64,000 nt of DNA from Actinomyces slackii (GCF_900637295.1 NZ_LR134363.1:2356001-2420000), one strand, 5' to 3'. Counted from the stretch's first letter, positions 55,347 through 64,000 are shown. The notes: a model not told the origin generated them from the sequence alone. Translations and numbers: made by a program.

Positions 55347-55662
55347 ATATTCAGGCCCTCCCCGCCGCTGCCCGCGACGGGCCGGCGCCGGGTGCCCCGT
55401 TGACCGCGCTGACCGGGAATACTCCGAGTCACCTGGGCGTTTGCCCCGTGGGACCCGACACCGAGATGAACAATGGGGAGGCAGCATGGATCGGCACGTC
55501 CGCCTCATGGCCGCCACCACCCGAAGGCATCACATCGCGGCCCTGGGCGCCGGCAAGGAAGCCGTGGCCCATCCAGATGCACCAGCAAGCACCGCCAGTT
55601 CCCCCGCGGGCCGCCTCCCCAGTGGCTCCGCCTTGGCCTCCACCAGATGAGGATCCCGTTAC
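55347..55662. other. Upstream region of the antiporter gene
   Basis: This 316-base stretch contains no gene that I can support. Short open frames here have no family features or ribosome binding sites. The only clear signal is GAGGA about 10 bases before the GTG start of the antiporter gene. Confidence 0.5.
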
Positions 55663-57312
55663 GTGACACTCGCCATCTATCTCGCCGCCGTCGTCATCCT
55701 TGGCTTCGCCGCGGCACTGCTCAGATTTCCCCCGATGGTCGGCTTCATCGCCGCCGGCTTCCTCCTGGGAGCCAGCGGGCTGCCTGATCTTCCCTGGATG
55801 GAGACAGTCGGTGAGATGGGCGCCTCTCTCCTGCTGTTCTCCATCGGACTGGATCTGGACCTGCGCACACTGGGCCGCAAGGTCATCGCCGGGACCGCAG
55901 CCGTGACCATGGTGTTCATCGCCCTGGCCACGGCTCTGGTCATCGGCGTCGTCGTCCTGATCCTGGGCCTGAGCGTGGGCTTCGTCGATGGATGGGGCGC
56001 GGCGCTCATGCTGGGCCTGGGCCTGGCCTCCTCCTCGACCATCGTCATCATGAAGATCCTGGAGGACCGGGATGATGCCTCCGCCCTCTACGGGCGCATC
56101 GCCGTGGGAACCTCCATCCTCCAGGACACCGCCTCCATCATCCTGCTCGTCTTCATCGCCGGGACGGCCCCCAGCCCCCTGGCGCTGGGCCTGGTCCTGC
56201 TCCTGCCGGTGGTCAAGCTCCTGGGCAGAGTGCTCGACCATATCGAGCATCGCGAGATGTACGCGCTGTTCGGCATCACGATGGCGCTTCTGCCCGGCTA
56301 CGAGCTCTTCGCCTGGGTGGGCCTTCCCGGGACCCTGGGCGCCCTCCTGGTGGGGGCGATGCTGGCGACCCATGACAGCGCCGCGGATCTCGCCGAGTCC
56401 TTCCGCCCCATCCAGGAGCTCTTCCTCGTCGCCTTCTTCGTGGGGATCGGCACGGCGGGGGTGCCCAGCGCCGGAGCCGTCGTCATGGCGCTCATCCTCG
56501 TGGCGCTCCTGCCGCTGCGCTCGGCCGCCTACACGGCAGCCCTGTGGTTCCTGCGGCTGCGCCACCGCAGCGCGGTCCTCACCGGCCTGGCCGTGGCCTC
56601 CTACTCCGAACTGGCCCTGGTCGTTGCCAAGGTGGGGGTCGATCAGGGCGTGCTGGGAAGCCAATGGCTCCAGAGCCTGTCACTGGCGGTGGCCCTGTCC
56701 TTCGTGGTGGCCTCCATTGTCAACAAGAGAGCCCGCAACATCGTCCGCAAGCTCTCCCATGCCATGCCCGATCACGCCCCGGACGACCTGCATCCCGCAG
56801 AGGCCCCGGTGGAGGCCCAGGGCGTGGATATCGTCGTGTTCGGGATGGGGCGCGTGGGCCTGGTGACCTACAACCAACTCGTCGAGGACCTTCCCGCACG
56901 GCCCCAGGGCGCCCCGATCCCCATCATGGGCGTGGACAACGACGCGGACAAGGTCGAGCGCCTGGCGGCCCAGGGCCTCAATGTCATCGAGGGCGACGCC
57001 ACGGACACCGACTTCTGGCAGCGCCTGGGGGCGGGCAGTGTGCGCATCGCCGTGCTGGCCATGCCTGAGCCCGGCGCCAATCTGGCCGTGCTGGACTGGA
57101 TCGAGCACCACGAGTTCGCCGGCGAGGTGCTGGCCGTGGCCCGCTACAAGGACGAGGCCCGCGAGATGCGCCGGCGCGGCGTGAGCACGGTCATCAACAT
57201 CTACGAAGGCGTGGGCAAGGCCCTGGCCCACGCCGCCGAGGACCGATGGCCCTCCTCCCCGATGGCCCCGGAGGCCGTCGTCGAGCACGCGCCCAGACCG
57301 GCCCCGGCCTGA
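55663..57312 (+). CDS. CPA2-type cation:proton antiporter with RCK domain (KefB-like)
   Basis: A 549-residue membrane protein of the monovalent cation:proton antiporter-2 family. About 11-13 helices occupy residues 1-355; helix stretches GASLLLFSIGLDLDL and ASSSTIVIMKILEDRDDA are typical of the KefB/KefC fold. The C-terminal RCK/TrkA-N domain begins with VVFGMGRVGLVTYNQL (near 391-406) and contains VDNDADKVERLAAQG, so it should bind NAD(H). The protein would couple potassium or sodium efflux with pH and redox control. GTG start; neighbours do not suggest a specific role. Confidence 0.9.
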   Translation: MTLAIYLAAVVILGFAAALLRFPPMVGFIAAGFLLGASGLPDLPWMETVGEMGASLLLFSIGLDLDLRTLGRKVIAGTAAVTMVFIALATALVIGVVVLILGLSVGFVDGWGAALMLGLGLASSSTIVIMKILEDRDDASALYGRIAVGTSILQDTASIILLVFIAGTAPSPLALGLVLLLPVVKLLGRVLDHIEHREMYALFGITMALLPGYELFAWVGLPGTLGALLVGAMLATHDSAADLAESFRPIQELFLVAFFVGIGTAGVPSAGAVVMALILVALLPLRSAAYTAALWFLRLRHRSAVLTGLAVASYSELALVVAKVGVDQGVLGSQWLQSLSLAVALSFVVASIVNKRARNIVRKLSHAMPDHAPDDLHPAEAPVEAQGVDIVVFGMGRVGLVTYNQLVEDLPARPQGAPIPIMGVDNDADKVERLAAQGLNVIEGDATDTDFWQRLGAGSVRIAVLAMPEPGANLAVLDWIEHHEFAGEVLAVARYKDEAREMRRRGVSTVINIYEGVGKALAHAAEDRWPSSPMAPEAVVEHAPRPAPA

Positions 57313-57317
57313 CCCGC

Positions 57318-57346
57318 GACCGGGCGATGCCTCAGGTCGCCCGGTC
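57318..57346. terminator. Bidirectional hairpin between antiporter and GTPase genes
   Basis: GACCGGGCGA (57318-57327) and TCGCCCGGTC (57337-57346) pair perfectly around a 9-base loop, 6 bases after the antiporter stop and reaching into the last codons of the convergent GTPase gene. Both transcripts may end here. Confidence 0.55.
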
Positions 57347-58990
57347 CAGGAGCTCGGCCACCCGCTGCCAGTCGTCGAGCTCGGCCCGCAACGGGGCCAT
57401 CACCTGGGACTCGATCACATCGCTGACAGCCGCCTCAAGCGCGGCCGCGGCGGCGCGTCGTCGCCTGGCGGCGCCCGCCCGTGCCGCCAGGCCTCCCGCA
57501 AGCGCCAGGAGGATGCCCAGGACAATGCCCGACACCAGCAGGATCACGGGCCAGGGGATCTGCCCCCAGCGGGGCGGGTCGGCCGCGATGAGCAGGTAGC
57601 GCTCGATGAGGTGGAGTCCTGCCAGCCACAGGCCGCCGGCCAGCGCGGTCAGCCCCAGCGCCCACTGCAGGGCATTGGCCACCGACCACCATGCGGGCCG
57701 GCGCTGGCCCACCTCGACGCCGGCCACCGCCTCATCCAGGGCGGGGGCCAGGGACCGGGCGCGATCGTCGCTGCGAGCCACCGCCTCGGCGGCCGCGTCC
57801 TCGGGAAGCCCGGCGCAGGCATTGAGGGCGTAGGCGTGGGCCGCTGACCACAGGGCCCCTGTGTCCCCGGGCCCGGCCTCGGGCAGGGAGCTGCGCCCAG
57901 CGGGCGCGGGGTGGTGCTCCAGCGCCGCGCCTGGGCGCTGTCCCAGGTGCAGGGCGGTCAGAGGGTCCCGCCGCAGCCGCTCGATCCAGCGCACCGGGAG
58001 CCATCCCACCGCGCTGCGGGCCCGATGCCTGTGCGCCCCGGCCACGGCGCTGGCGATGAGCTCGGTGCCCGCCACCGCGCTGGCGGCCCGGTGCAGGCGC
58101 AGGCCCGCCTCGTCGTCGGCCCGCCCCCGCACCTGGCCGCCGGAGAGCCCGAGCCCGACGCGCAGCCTGCCCGCCACGGTTCGGGCATCGGCGCTGAGCC
58201 GACGAGTCGCGGCAGCGCGGTTGCGGGCAATGGCGGCGATGGCCTCGCTGAGCGACTGGAGTCCCGCGCCCGTGCGGGCACTGACCGCCAGCAGCGGCAC
58301 GCCGTCCAGCCCGTTGGCCGCCAGGAGCCGGGCGGCGTCGTCCATGACGGCACGGGCGGAGTCCTGGTCAAGCCGGTCGATCTGGTTGAGGGCCACCAGG
58401 GTGACCTCCCCATGGGCGGACATGGGGGCCAGGAAATCCTGGTGGACCACGGCATCGGCGTACTTCTCGGGGTCCAGGACCCACACGAGCACATCGACCT
58501 TGCCGGCGAGCTGCTCGGCCAGGGCCCTGTGCTCGGGGTGATCGGAGTCGATGTCCGGCAGGTCCAGCAGGATCGTCGAGGCGCCCAGTCGCTGGCCCAG
58601 CGCCTCGGGGGCGACCACTCGCTGCCCGACGCCCAGCCAGTCCAGGAGCGCGGGGATGGCGTCACCGGCCCCCTGGTCCTCTCCGGTCCCGGGCAGGAGG
58701 GCAAGGGGCTGGGACGTGGTTGGACGGGTCACGGCGACCCGGGCGATCGGCGCCCCGGCCAGGGCGTTGACCAGGCTCGACTTGCCCGCCCCTGTGGCGC
58801 CCAGGAGCGCGACCACGGTGGTGCCGGGGGCCAGGCGACGGCGCTGGCCGGCGCGCTGGAGGAGCTCGCGGGTCGGGCCCAGTCGCGCCTCCATGCCCAG
58901 GCGCGAACCGAGCTCGACCACGCCCTCCAGGGCCTCCAGGCGCGCAGCGAGCCCCGACTCATCCTGCTGGACGGCGTTGGACTGGCTCAT
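57332..58990 (-). CDS. Dynamin-like GTPase, second gene of a pair
   Basis: A 552-residue predicted membrane-associated GTPase. The G1 motif is GATGAGKSS (64-72), G2-like TRPTTSQPL, G3 is LDLPDIDSDH rather than DxxG, and G4 appears as ALNQIDRLDQ. The middle is helical (stalk-like), and two hydrophobic helices lie near 415-455 and 480-515 (GLTALAGGLWLAGLHLIERY and VILLVSGIVLGILLALAGGL). The ATG overlaps the stop of the paralogous GTPase gene as ATGA, so both are made together. Bacterial dynamin-like proteins work in pairs in membrane remodelling, division or phage defence; the role here is unknown. Confidence 0.82.
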   Translation of the reverse strand: MSQSNAVQQDESGLAARLEALEGVVELGSRLGMEARLGPTRELLQRAGQRRRLAPGTTVVALLGATGAGKSSLVNALAGAPIARVAVTRPTTSQPLALLPGTGEDQGAGDAIPALLDWLGVGQRVVAPEALGQRLGASTILLDLPDIDSDHPEHRALAEQLAGKVDVLVWVLDPEKYADAVVHQDFLAPMSAHGEVTLVALNQIDRLDQDSARAVMDDAARLLAANGLDGVPLLAVSARTGAGLQSLSEAIAAIARNRAAATRRLSADARTVAGRLRVGLGLSGGQVRGRADDEAGLRLHRAASAVAGTELIASAVAGAHRHRARSAVGWLPVRWIERLRRDPLTALHLGQRPGAALEHHPAPAGRSSLPEAGPGDTGALWSAAHAYALNACAGLPEDAAAEAVARSDDRARSLAPALDEAVAGVEVGQRRPAWWSVANALQWALGLTALAGGLWLAGLHLIERYLLIAADPPRWGQIPWPVILLVSGIVLGILLALAGGLAARAGAARRRRAAAAALEAAVSDVIESQVMAPLRAELDDWQRVAELLDRAT

Positions 58991-60753
58991 CGCGGCTCCT
59001 GCCTCGTCGTGGAGGTCGGGTCCAGGGACAGGTCCTGAGCGGCGCTGCGGCATTGCTCCACATGGGCGCGCAGGGTCTGGCTGGCGGGGACGGGGGCGTC
59101 CAGGCACTGGATGAAGCCGCCCTCCTGCTGGGCGAAGAGGGCCTGGACCCGCTCGGTCAGATCGGCCCGGGCACGCCGGGTCATGGTGCGCATGGCCTGG
59201 TCCCCGAACACGGCCTCCAGGAGGCGCTGGGCCAGGAGCGCCGTGCCACCGGCGATGCCCACCTCTCCCCCGGTGAGCCCCCCGGTATGGGCGAAGACGA
59301 GGATCATGAGCAGCACACCGGCGCCGTTGACGCCCAGGGACACCAGGCGGGCCGTCAGTCGCTTATCCGCGCCTTCGGCGCGCACCAGGGCCAGGACCTC
59401 CCCCTGCCACAGGCGCACCAGGGAGATCGCCTGGCGCTCCAGGGCCTGATGGGACGGGAGGGCCTCCAGGGCGGCCCGCAGCTGGGGAGCCGCGCTGGCC
59501 GAGCGCCGCCAGGACCGCTCGGTGTCCATGGCAGCGCGCTGGGCCTCGGCCACGATGAGCCCCACCAGGGAGGACTCGATGGCCTCCTCCACGCGCGCTG
59601 CGGGGGCGGGCCTGCCCCGCAGGGCGGCGCCCAGGCGGTCGCGCAGGCGGCCTATGTGGGACTCCAATGAGCGCATGAGGTCGCCGGTTCCCACGAACTC
59701 CTGCCATCGGGCCAGCACCTCGCCGCGCAGCAGGGAGCCATCAGCGGTGGCCTGGGCGAGCCGTTCCAGGGCCTGGGCATGAGCGCTGGCGGCGCCCTGC
59801 ACGAGCTCGGCGTGCTCGGCCTCCTGAGCGGCGATCTCGACCGCCAGGATCTCGGCCTGCCCCAGGGCGGAGCCGATCGCCCCGGCCAGGGTGCGCTGGG
59901 CCACCGCCCGGCGGGCGGCCGCGTCCTGGGCCAGTGCCCCCAGCCAGTGGCGCACGGGGGCGGTCGCCTCGGCCGGGAGCAGGCCCTGGGGATCCAGGGC
60001 GGTCTCGGGGATGGTGAAGATGGGGGCCTCCGTCAGACCCGCGGCGTCCAGCCGACGCCGAAGATCGGCCTCCACCTCGCCCTGCGCCCCGGGCGGTACC
60101 CGGTCCAGGACGACGGCGGCGGTCACCTGCCGCTGCGCGGCCGCGCGCAGGTGCTCCCAGGGCACGGCGTCGGCGTAGCGGGCGGCGGTGGTCACGAAGA
60201 CCCACATGTCAGCGCTGGCCAGGAGCCCGGCGGCCAACTCGCGGTTCTCCGCCACCACGGAGTCGATATCGGGGGCGTCCAGAAGGGCCAGTCCCGCGGG
60301 CAGCGCCGAGCATGCGCGCAGCTCCAGCTCGCGAGGGGTGTGCTGACCGGCCGGGCTCGGCGGGGCGTCCTCGGCCACGCGCAGGCGCGCCAGGGAGCCC
60401 AGGATCCGATCGGTCTCGAACCAGGGGGCGTCTGAGGGGGCATGCAGCAGCGCGGGCCTCCTGGTGGTGGGTCGGATCGCCGAGGCCGCGGTGACGGGAC
60501 GGCCCACCAGGGAGGAGACCAGGGTGGATTTGCCGGCGCCGGTCGAGCCGCCGATGACGCCCAGCAGCGGGGCGTCCATGGAGGCCAGGCGGGGCAGCAC
60601 ATAGTCCGCGAGCTGATCGGCCAGCAGCTGCCCGCGGTCTGCCGCCTGAGCGGCGCCGGGCAGGGCGTAGGGCAGGCGCAGGGCGCCCAGCGCGCGGCCA
60701 AGCGCGGCCAGGGCCTGCGGGAGCTGCGGGCCGGGAGCCGGGCGGAGCGTCAC
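58987..60753 (-). CDS. Dynamin-like GTPase, first gene of a pair
   Basis: A 588-residue GTPase paralogous to the one downstream. G1 reads GGSTGAGKSTL (68-78), G2-like IRPTTRRPALLH, G3 LLDAPDIDS, again without the DxxG glycine; G4 is poorly defined (VLDRVPPG). A long helical region follows, and one hydrophobic helix (GVNGAGVLLMILVFAHTGG, near 470) with a glycine-rich stretch after it. It starts with GTG, 5 bases after the hisS stop, so it is in the hisS transcript. The absence of a canonical DxxG in both proteins suggests slow hydrolysis or heterodimer-dependent activation. Confidence 0.82.
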   Translation of the reverse strand: MTLRPAPGPQLPQALAALGRALGALRLPYALPGAAQAADRGQLLADQLADYVLPRLASMDAPLLGVIGGSTGAGKSTLVSSLVGRPVTAASAIRPTTRRPALLHAPSDAPWFETDRILGSLARLRVAEDAPPSPAGQHTPRELELRACSALPAGLALLDAPDIDSVVAENRELAAGLLASADMWVFVTTAARYADAVPWEHLRAAAQRQVTAAVVLDRVPPGAQGEVEADLRRRLDAAGLTEAPIFTIPETALDPQGLLPAEATAPVRHWLGALAQDAAARRAVAQRTLAGAIGSALGQAEILAVEIAAQEAEHAELVQGAASAHAQALERLAQATADGSLLRGEVLARWQEFVGTGDLMRSLESHIGRLRDRLGAALRGRPAPAARVEEAIESSLVGLIVAEAQRAAMDTERSWRRSASAAPQLRAALEALPSHQALERQAISLVRLWQGEVLALVRAEGADKRLTARLVSLGVNGAGVLLMILVFAHTGGLTGGEVGIAGGTALLAQRLLEAVFGDQAMRTMTRRARADLTERVQALFAQQEGGFIQCLDAPVPASQTLRAHVEQCRSAAQDLSLDPTSTTRQEPR

Positions 60754-60758
60754 GCGAC

Positions 60759-62150
60759 TCAGCCCTGGCCTGCGATGACGCGGGGCACCAGGTCCTCCTG
60801 CGGGGGCGCCCAGGAGGCGGCGTCGGCCTCCACCTGCTCCCCGGAGCGGATGTCCTTGACCGAGTCCGCCTCGCCGTCGGCCCCCGGGAACCAGACGAAG
60901 GGGATGGAGCGCTTGTCCGCGAAGCGGATCTGCTTGCCGAACTTGGCCGCGCTGGGCACCACATCGGCGCTGATCCCCCGGGCGCGAAGCGCCTGGGACA
61001 CGGCCTCGGAGACGGCGCGGTGCTCCTCATCGCTGACCGCCACGAGCACGCAGGTGGCAACGGGCCGGGTCACCGACACCAGCCCCTGCCCGATGACACG
61101 GGCCAGCAGGCGCGAGACGCCGATGGAGATCCCCACCCCGGGGAAGGAGCGCTTGCCATTGGTGACCAGGGAGTCGTAGCGGCCCCCCGAGCACACCGAG
61201 CCCAGGTCCTCATGACCGGCCATGAAGGACTCGTAGACGGAACCGGTGTAGTAGTCCAGCCCCCGGGCGATCTTCAGGTCGGCGATCAGGGCCCCGGGGC
61301 GCCGTCGGGCGGCGGTGGCCAGGAGGGTGGTGAGCTCGTCCAGGCCCTGGTCCAGAAGCTCCGAGGGCTGGGCTCCTTGGAGGGCCTCCAGGACGGCGCC
61401 GCGCACCTGCTCGGGCTCGGCTCCGGTGATGGTGGCCAGGGCCAGGGCCCGCTCGGCCTGCTCGGCGGTGGCCCCCACCGTCTCGGTGAGCTCGGCGGCC
61501 ACGGCCCGCGGGCCGATCTTGTCGAGCTTGTCCACCACGCGCAGGACCTCGATGAGATCGGCGTCCTGAATGCCGATGGACTGGTAGAACCCCTGGGCGA
61601 CCTTCCGATTCGACACGTGGATGGTCACCGGCGGGATGGGCAGACCGGCCAGCGCCTCGTGCATGATCAGGGGGATCTCGGCGTCGTTGTGCAGGGGCAG
61701 CGCGCCGTCGCCCACGATGTCGATGTCGGCCTGGATGAACTCGCGGAAGCGGCCCTCCTGGGGGCGCTCGCCGCGCCAGACCTTCTGGATCTGGTATCGC
61801 TTGAAGGGGAAGGTCAGGAGGCCGGCGTTGTCGGCCACGTAGCGGGCGAAGGGCACGGTCAGGTCGAAGTGCAGCCCCAGCTGCTTGGCGGGATCGGCCT
61901 CGAGCTCACCGGGCTCGGCCTGCAGGCGCGAGAGCAGGTAGACCTCCTTGGAGGTCTCGCCCTTGGAGGTGAGCTGGCTCAGCGGCTCGACGGCGCGGGT
62001 CTCGATACCGGCGAAGCCGTGCAGCTCGAAGGTGGTGCGCAGGGCGTCGATGAAGGCCTGCTCGATGATCCGGCCCGCCGGGAGCCACTCGGGGAAGCCG
62101 GAGAGTGAGGACATCGCTGCTCGTGCCTGTGCTGCTGCCATGGGCGGCAT
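60759..62150 (-). CDS. hisS: Histidyl-tRNA synthetase
   Basis: Charges tRNA-His. The 463-residue class II enzyme has motif 1-like FPEWLPAGRIIEQAFIDALR near residue 19, motif 2 YQIQKVWRGERPQEGRFREF near 118-137, the His A/B motif IARGLDYYTGSVYES near 306 and motif 3 GVGISIGVSRLLARV. The C-terminal anticodon domain has VAVSDEEHRAVSE. Starts at Met1 (62150), Met4 (62141) and Met13 (62114) are all possible; none has a clear ribosome binding site. It is followed by the GTPase pair and preceded by the MBL gene after 27 bases. Confidence 0.94.
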   Translation of the reverse strand: MPPMAAAQARAAMSSLSGFPEWLPAGRIIEQAFIDALRTTFELHGFAGIETRAVEPLSQLTSKGETSKEVYLLSRLQAEPGELEADPAKQLGLHFDLTVPFARYVADNAGLLTFPFKRYQIQKVWRGERPQEGRFREFIQADIDIVGDGALPLHNDAEIPLIMHEALAGLPIPPVTIHVSNRKVAQGFYQSIGIQDADLIEVLRVVDKLDKIGPRAVAAELTETVGATAEQAERALALATITGAEPEQVRGAVLEALQGAQPSELLDQGLDELTTLLATAARRRPGALIADLKIARGLDYYTGSVYESFMAGHEDLGSVCSGGRYDSLVTNGKRSFPGVGISIGVSRLLARVIGQGLVSVTRPVATCVLVAVSDEEHRAVSEAVSQALRARGISADVVPSAAKFGKQIRFADKRSIPFVWFPGADGEADSVKDIRSGEQVEADAASWAPPQEDLVPRVIAGQG

Positions 62151-62177
62151 TGTGTCATGGCCGGTGCCCGGGCGGGA

Positions 62178-63023
62178 TCAGGCCTTGAGGTCTCCCCCGC
62201 GGACCTTGGCCTCGGCCAGGTAGGGGTTGGCGCGGTGCTCGTGGGCCATGGTGGTGGCAGCGCCGTGACCGGGCAGCAGGACGGTGGCCGGGTCGATGGC
62301 TGAGGCCAGGAGTCGCAGGGTGCCCAGCATCTGAACCTGGTCGCCTCCGGGAAGGTCGGTGCGGCCCACCGAGCCCTTGAAGATGACATCGCCGCTCAGG
62401 GCGATGAGGTGATCCCGCTCCTGGTCGGCCGCTGAGGGGTCGGCCTCGATGAGCTCGGGGACCTCGGCCTCGATGAGCAGATCGTTGGCGCCCAGGCGGG
62501 CGTTGAGGAAGAAGACGCTGGAGCCCTCGGAGTGGCCCGGGGCGGGGACCGCCTGGATCCCGATGCCCGGGACGAGCTCGACGGCGCGGCTGAAGCCATG
62601 GCCGGGGAAGGGCCGGATGCCGCTGGGGCGCGCCCAGGGGCTGCCGGCCAGGTCGGCGAATCCCATGCCCTGGGCGCGCACGCCCGTCGTGGCATCGGGA
62701 TCCTCCAGGCGGTAGAGGTCGGGCTCGGGGATGTGGACGGGCACGCGGCCTGCGGCCTCGGCGGGGTCAGCCGGGTCCTGGCCGGTCAGCATCCCTGCCG
62801 CCGAGGCGGCCTCAATGAGCCTGTGAGTGTCCCAGACGTGGTCGGCGTGGCCGTGGGTCAGGAGGATGGCCCCCAGGGTCAGGCCGTGACCGCGCATCAG
62901 GGCCAGGGCTCCGGCCGCGGCGCCGGCCCCCGGGTCGACGACGAGGGCGGGGCTGCCGGGCCCGGGCGCCAGCACGTAGCAGTTGGCGGCGAAGACGGGT
63001 GCGATCGTGCGCTCCAGGATCAT
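62178..63023 (-). CDS. Metallo-beta-lactamase-fold hydrolase (glyoxalase II-like)
   Basis: A 281-residue hydrolase with the metal-binding signature THGHADH at residues 56-62 (His57, His59, Asp61, His62), a following His in VPAPGHSEGSSVFF near 173 and Asp in LSGDVIFKGSVGRTDL near 215, which agrees with a binuclear site. It resembles YcbL-type hydroxyacylglutathione hydrolases; actinobacteria use mycothiol rather than glutathione, so the substrate is uncertain. It lies just upstream of hisS, as in many actinobacteria. Confidence 0.88.
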   Translation of the reverse strand: MILERTIAPVFAANCYVLAPGPGSPALVVDPGAGAAAGALALMRGHGLTLGAILLTHGHADHVWDTHRLIEAASAAGMLTGQDPADPAEAAGRVPVHIPEPDLYRLEDPDATTGVRAQGMGFADLAGSPWARPSGIRPFPGHGFSRAVELVPGIGIQAVPAPGHSEGSSVFFLNARLGANDLLIEAEVPELIEADPSAADQERDHLIALSGDVIFKGSVGRTDLPGGDQVQMLGTLRLLASAIDPATVLLPGHGAATTMAHEHRANPYLAEAKVRGGDLKA

Positions 63024-63132
63024 GGTGCCAGCCTAGCCGCGGGCTCCCGGCGCCCCGCGCATCACCGCCTGGGCCATCCGGCGGCATGAGCGCCGGTGGC
63101 CGGCTCGCAGCGAAGGGGCTCTCACGGGGCGG

Positions 63133-63825
63133 TCAGGCGCCGATGGGCGGCACGGGCCAGGCGAGCTCCCAGCCCAGGGAGTCGCTGATATCCGCCAGGG
63201 CCGCCATCATGACGGGGGCGGCCAGGGGCGCGCTGGATCGCGGGGCATCGGGAAGGGCGGGGAGCGCCGAGGCGAAGAGAACGACCATGGGGCGCCCCGT
63301 CATCGTCGACTCGACCCAGAGCCCGTCCAGGGGGCCCATGCCGTCAGCGGGCTCGGCACGCGCGATCTGCCGGGCCCAGGCGCGACAGGTCGACCGCGGG
63401 GCCGCCATGAGCGAGTGGCTGGCGCCGTGGCGCAGCAGCCAGGGCGAGTCCGTGGCGAGAAGGGCGAGGAGCCGGAGCGGGCGAGCGGGCACGAAGGTGG
63501 TGGCGCATACGCCTGCGCTCATCGGATCGATCCGGCGCTGAGCCTGGAAGACCTCGGCTGCCGCGGTCCGCAGGTCCGTGGCCGCGTAGAGCACTGCGCT
63601 GCCGGGGTGCTCGCCGAGGGGCTGAGGGTGGGGGTCCCATCTCATGGTGGGCAGCGGCCCGAAGGAGCGGAAGGAGTTCCAGGCCGACGGGTGTTCCCCC
63701 GCCGTGCGATGGATGCGCCACAGCAGTCCTTGGTAGGACCGGATGTCCTCAGGGCCGATCCTCAGCGGCACCGGCGGGGAGACGGGGTTCTTCGGGGCAT
63801 CCCAGGACATGGGCGAGGCTGGCAT
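63133..63825 (-). CDS. RES-family toxin (probable NAD-consuming)
   Basis: A 230-residue RES-domain protein, the toxin of RES/Xre modules such as MbcT and Res of Sinorhizobium, which degrade NAD+. The conserved Arg is in LLWRIHRT (Arg37), and the Glu in LRTAAAEVFQ (Glu91), with AVLYAATDLRTAAAE matching the family's YxA-x2-tAalE pattern; a Ser further on completes the name-giving R-E-S set. The length is at the upper end of the family. The gene begins 10 bases after a partial antitoxin gene at the window edge, so they are an operon. Confidence 0.8.
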   Translation of the reverse strand: MPASPMSWDAPKNPVSPPVPLRIGPEDIRSYQGLLWRIHRTAGEHPSAWNSFRSFGPLPTMRWDPHPQPLGEHPGSAVLYAATDLRTAAAEVFQAQRRIDPMSAGVCATTFVPARPLRLLALLATDSPWLLRHGASHSLMAAPRSTCRAWARQIARAEPADGMGPLDGLWVESTMTGRPMVVLFASALPALPDAPRSSAPLAAPVMMAALADISDSLGWELAWPVPPIGA

Positions 63826-63835
63826 GTCGGGCTGC

Positions 63836-64000
63836 TCAGGCCGCCCGGGCCGCGGCGTCGAGCAGTGCGACGACCGGCTCGATCCCCTCCCCGAGCAGGA
63901 GATGGTCCACTGGGCTGCGGCCTCCCAGCGACTCCTCCGGGGAGGTCATGATGACGGCGACATCGATACCGGCCAGCTCCTGCGGGATTCGTGAGACCAC
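63836..64000 (-). CDS. Antitoxin with Xre/MbcA/ParS toxin-binding domain (5' end outside window)
   Basis: Only the last 54 residues are visible. They include VAVIMTSPEESLGGRSPVDHLLLGEG, the typical toxin-binding segment (LGGRSP-x-[DL]-L pattern) of DUF2384 antitoxins, and end in EPVVALLDAAARAA. The DNA-binding N-terminal part lies beyond the right edge. It is encoded immediately upstream of the RES toxin, so antitoxin precedes toxin as is usual for these modules. Confidence 0.8.
   Translation of the reverse strand: MVSRIPQELAGIDVAVIMTSPEESLGGRSPVDHLLLGEGIEPVVALLDAAARAA

Noticed and set aside
55473-55662. Small gene between the helicase and the antiporter
   Set aside because: The possible frames overlap the antiporter start in another frame and show only low-complexity, Arg/Pro-rich sequence.
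1-64000. tRNA genes, CRISPR arrays, insertion sequences or prophage
   Set aside because: I saw no cloverleaf-like segment with a GTTCGA-type T loop in the gaps, no regularly spaced repeats, and no transposase or phage proteins; the only tandem repeats are inside the helicase gene.

Overview
The window is very GC-rich, gene-dense and organised like a chromosome of an actinobacterium; an Actinomyces-like member of the Actinomycetaceae is the best guess (inference). Supporting signs are an actinobacterial integration host factor (mihF), a PriA with degenerate helicase motifs, an rpsD product without the N-terminal zinc cysteines, a fused shikimate kinase/3-dehydroquinate synthase, frequent GTG starts with 4-base GTGA/ATGA overlaps, and a complete arginine deiminase pathway. 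I see no tRNA, rRNA, CRISPR array, insertion sequence or prophage.

Most of the window is one long minus-strand housekeeping series with known actinobacterial gene order. Read from high to low coordinates it runs: antitoxin/RES toxin, MBL hydrolase, hisS, two dynamin-like GTPases, [plus-strand antiporter and DEAD-box helicase], two surface proteins, aspS, [plus-strand ArsR and Cys/His-rich protein], GDPD, YciO, [plus-strand MMPL], rarA, TauE, rpsD, alaS, ruvX, mltG, aroE, aroC, aroKB, a degenerate shikimate kinase, efp, nusB, [plus-strand PaiB], an NmrA-like gene, pyrR-pyrB-pyrC-carA-carB-pyrF, mihF, gmk, rpoZ, coaBC, metK, priA, then HAD-fmt at the left edge. The pyr genes form a tightly overlapping operon with a PyrR-binding-like RNA motif in front of pyrR.

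The most interesting part is a plus-strand island of about 10 kb (1.3-11.8 kb) lying between priA and the HAD-fmt pair, genes that are usually close neighbours. It encodes arginine deiminase, ornithine carbamoyltransferase and carbamate kinase (arcABC), a glycine-amidinotransferase-type enzyme, two paralogous EamA/DMT transporters flanking a creatininase with all expected catalytic residues, an MHS-type MFS transporter and a TetR regulator. There is no creatinase, no sarcosine oxidase and no arcD antiporter. This suggests a testable cycle: creatinine is opened to creatine, an amidinotransferase moves the amidino group to ornithine to make arginine, and arcABC converts arginine back to ornithine with ATP yield. 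The intergenic regions hold unusual palindromes, including tandem GGTACG-N3-GTACCA sites in front of arcA.

Other points are a zinc-sensor-type ArsR protein on a probably leaderless mRNA, overlapping a 107-residue protein with 20 Cys and 14 His; a shikimate kinase paralogue whose P-loop lysine is replaced by cysteine; tandem dynamin-like GTPases; a DEAD-box helicase with an acidic N-terminus and a repetitive RGG-type tail; and a RES/Xre-type toxin-antitoxin pair cut by the right edge.
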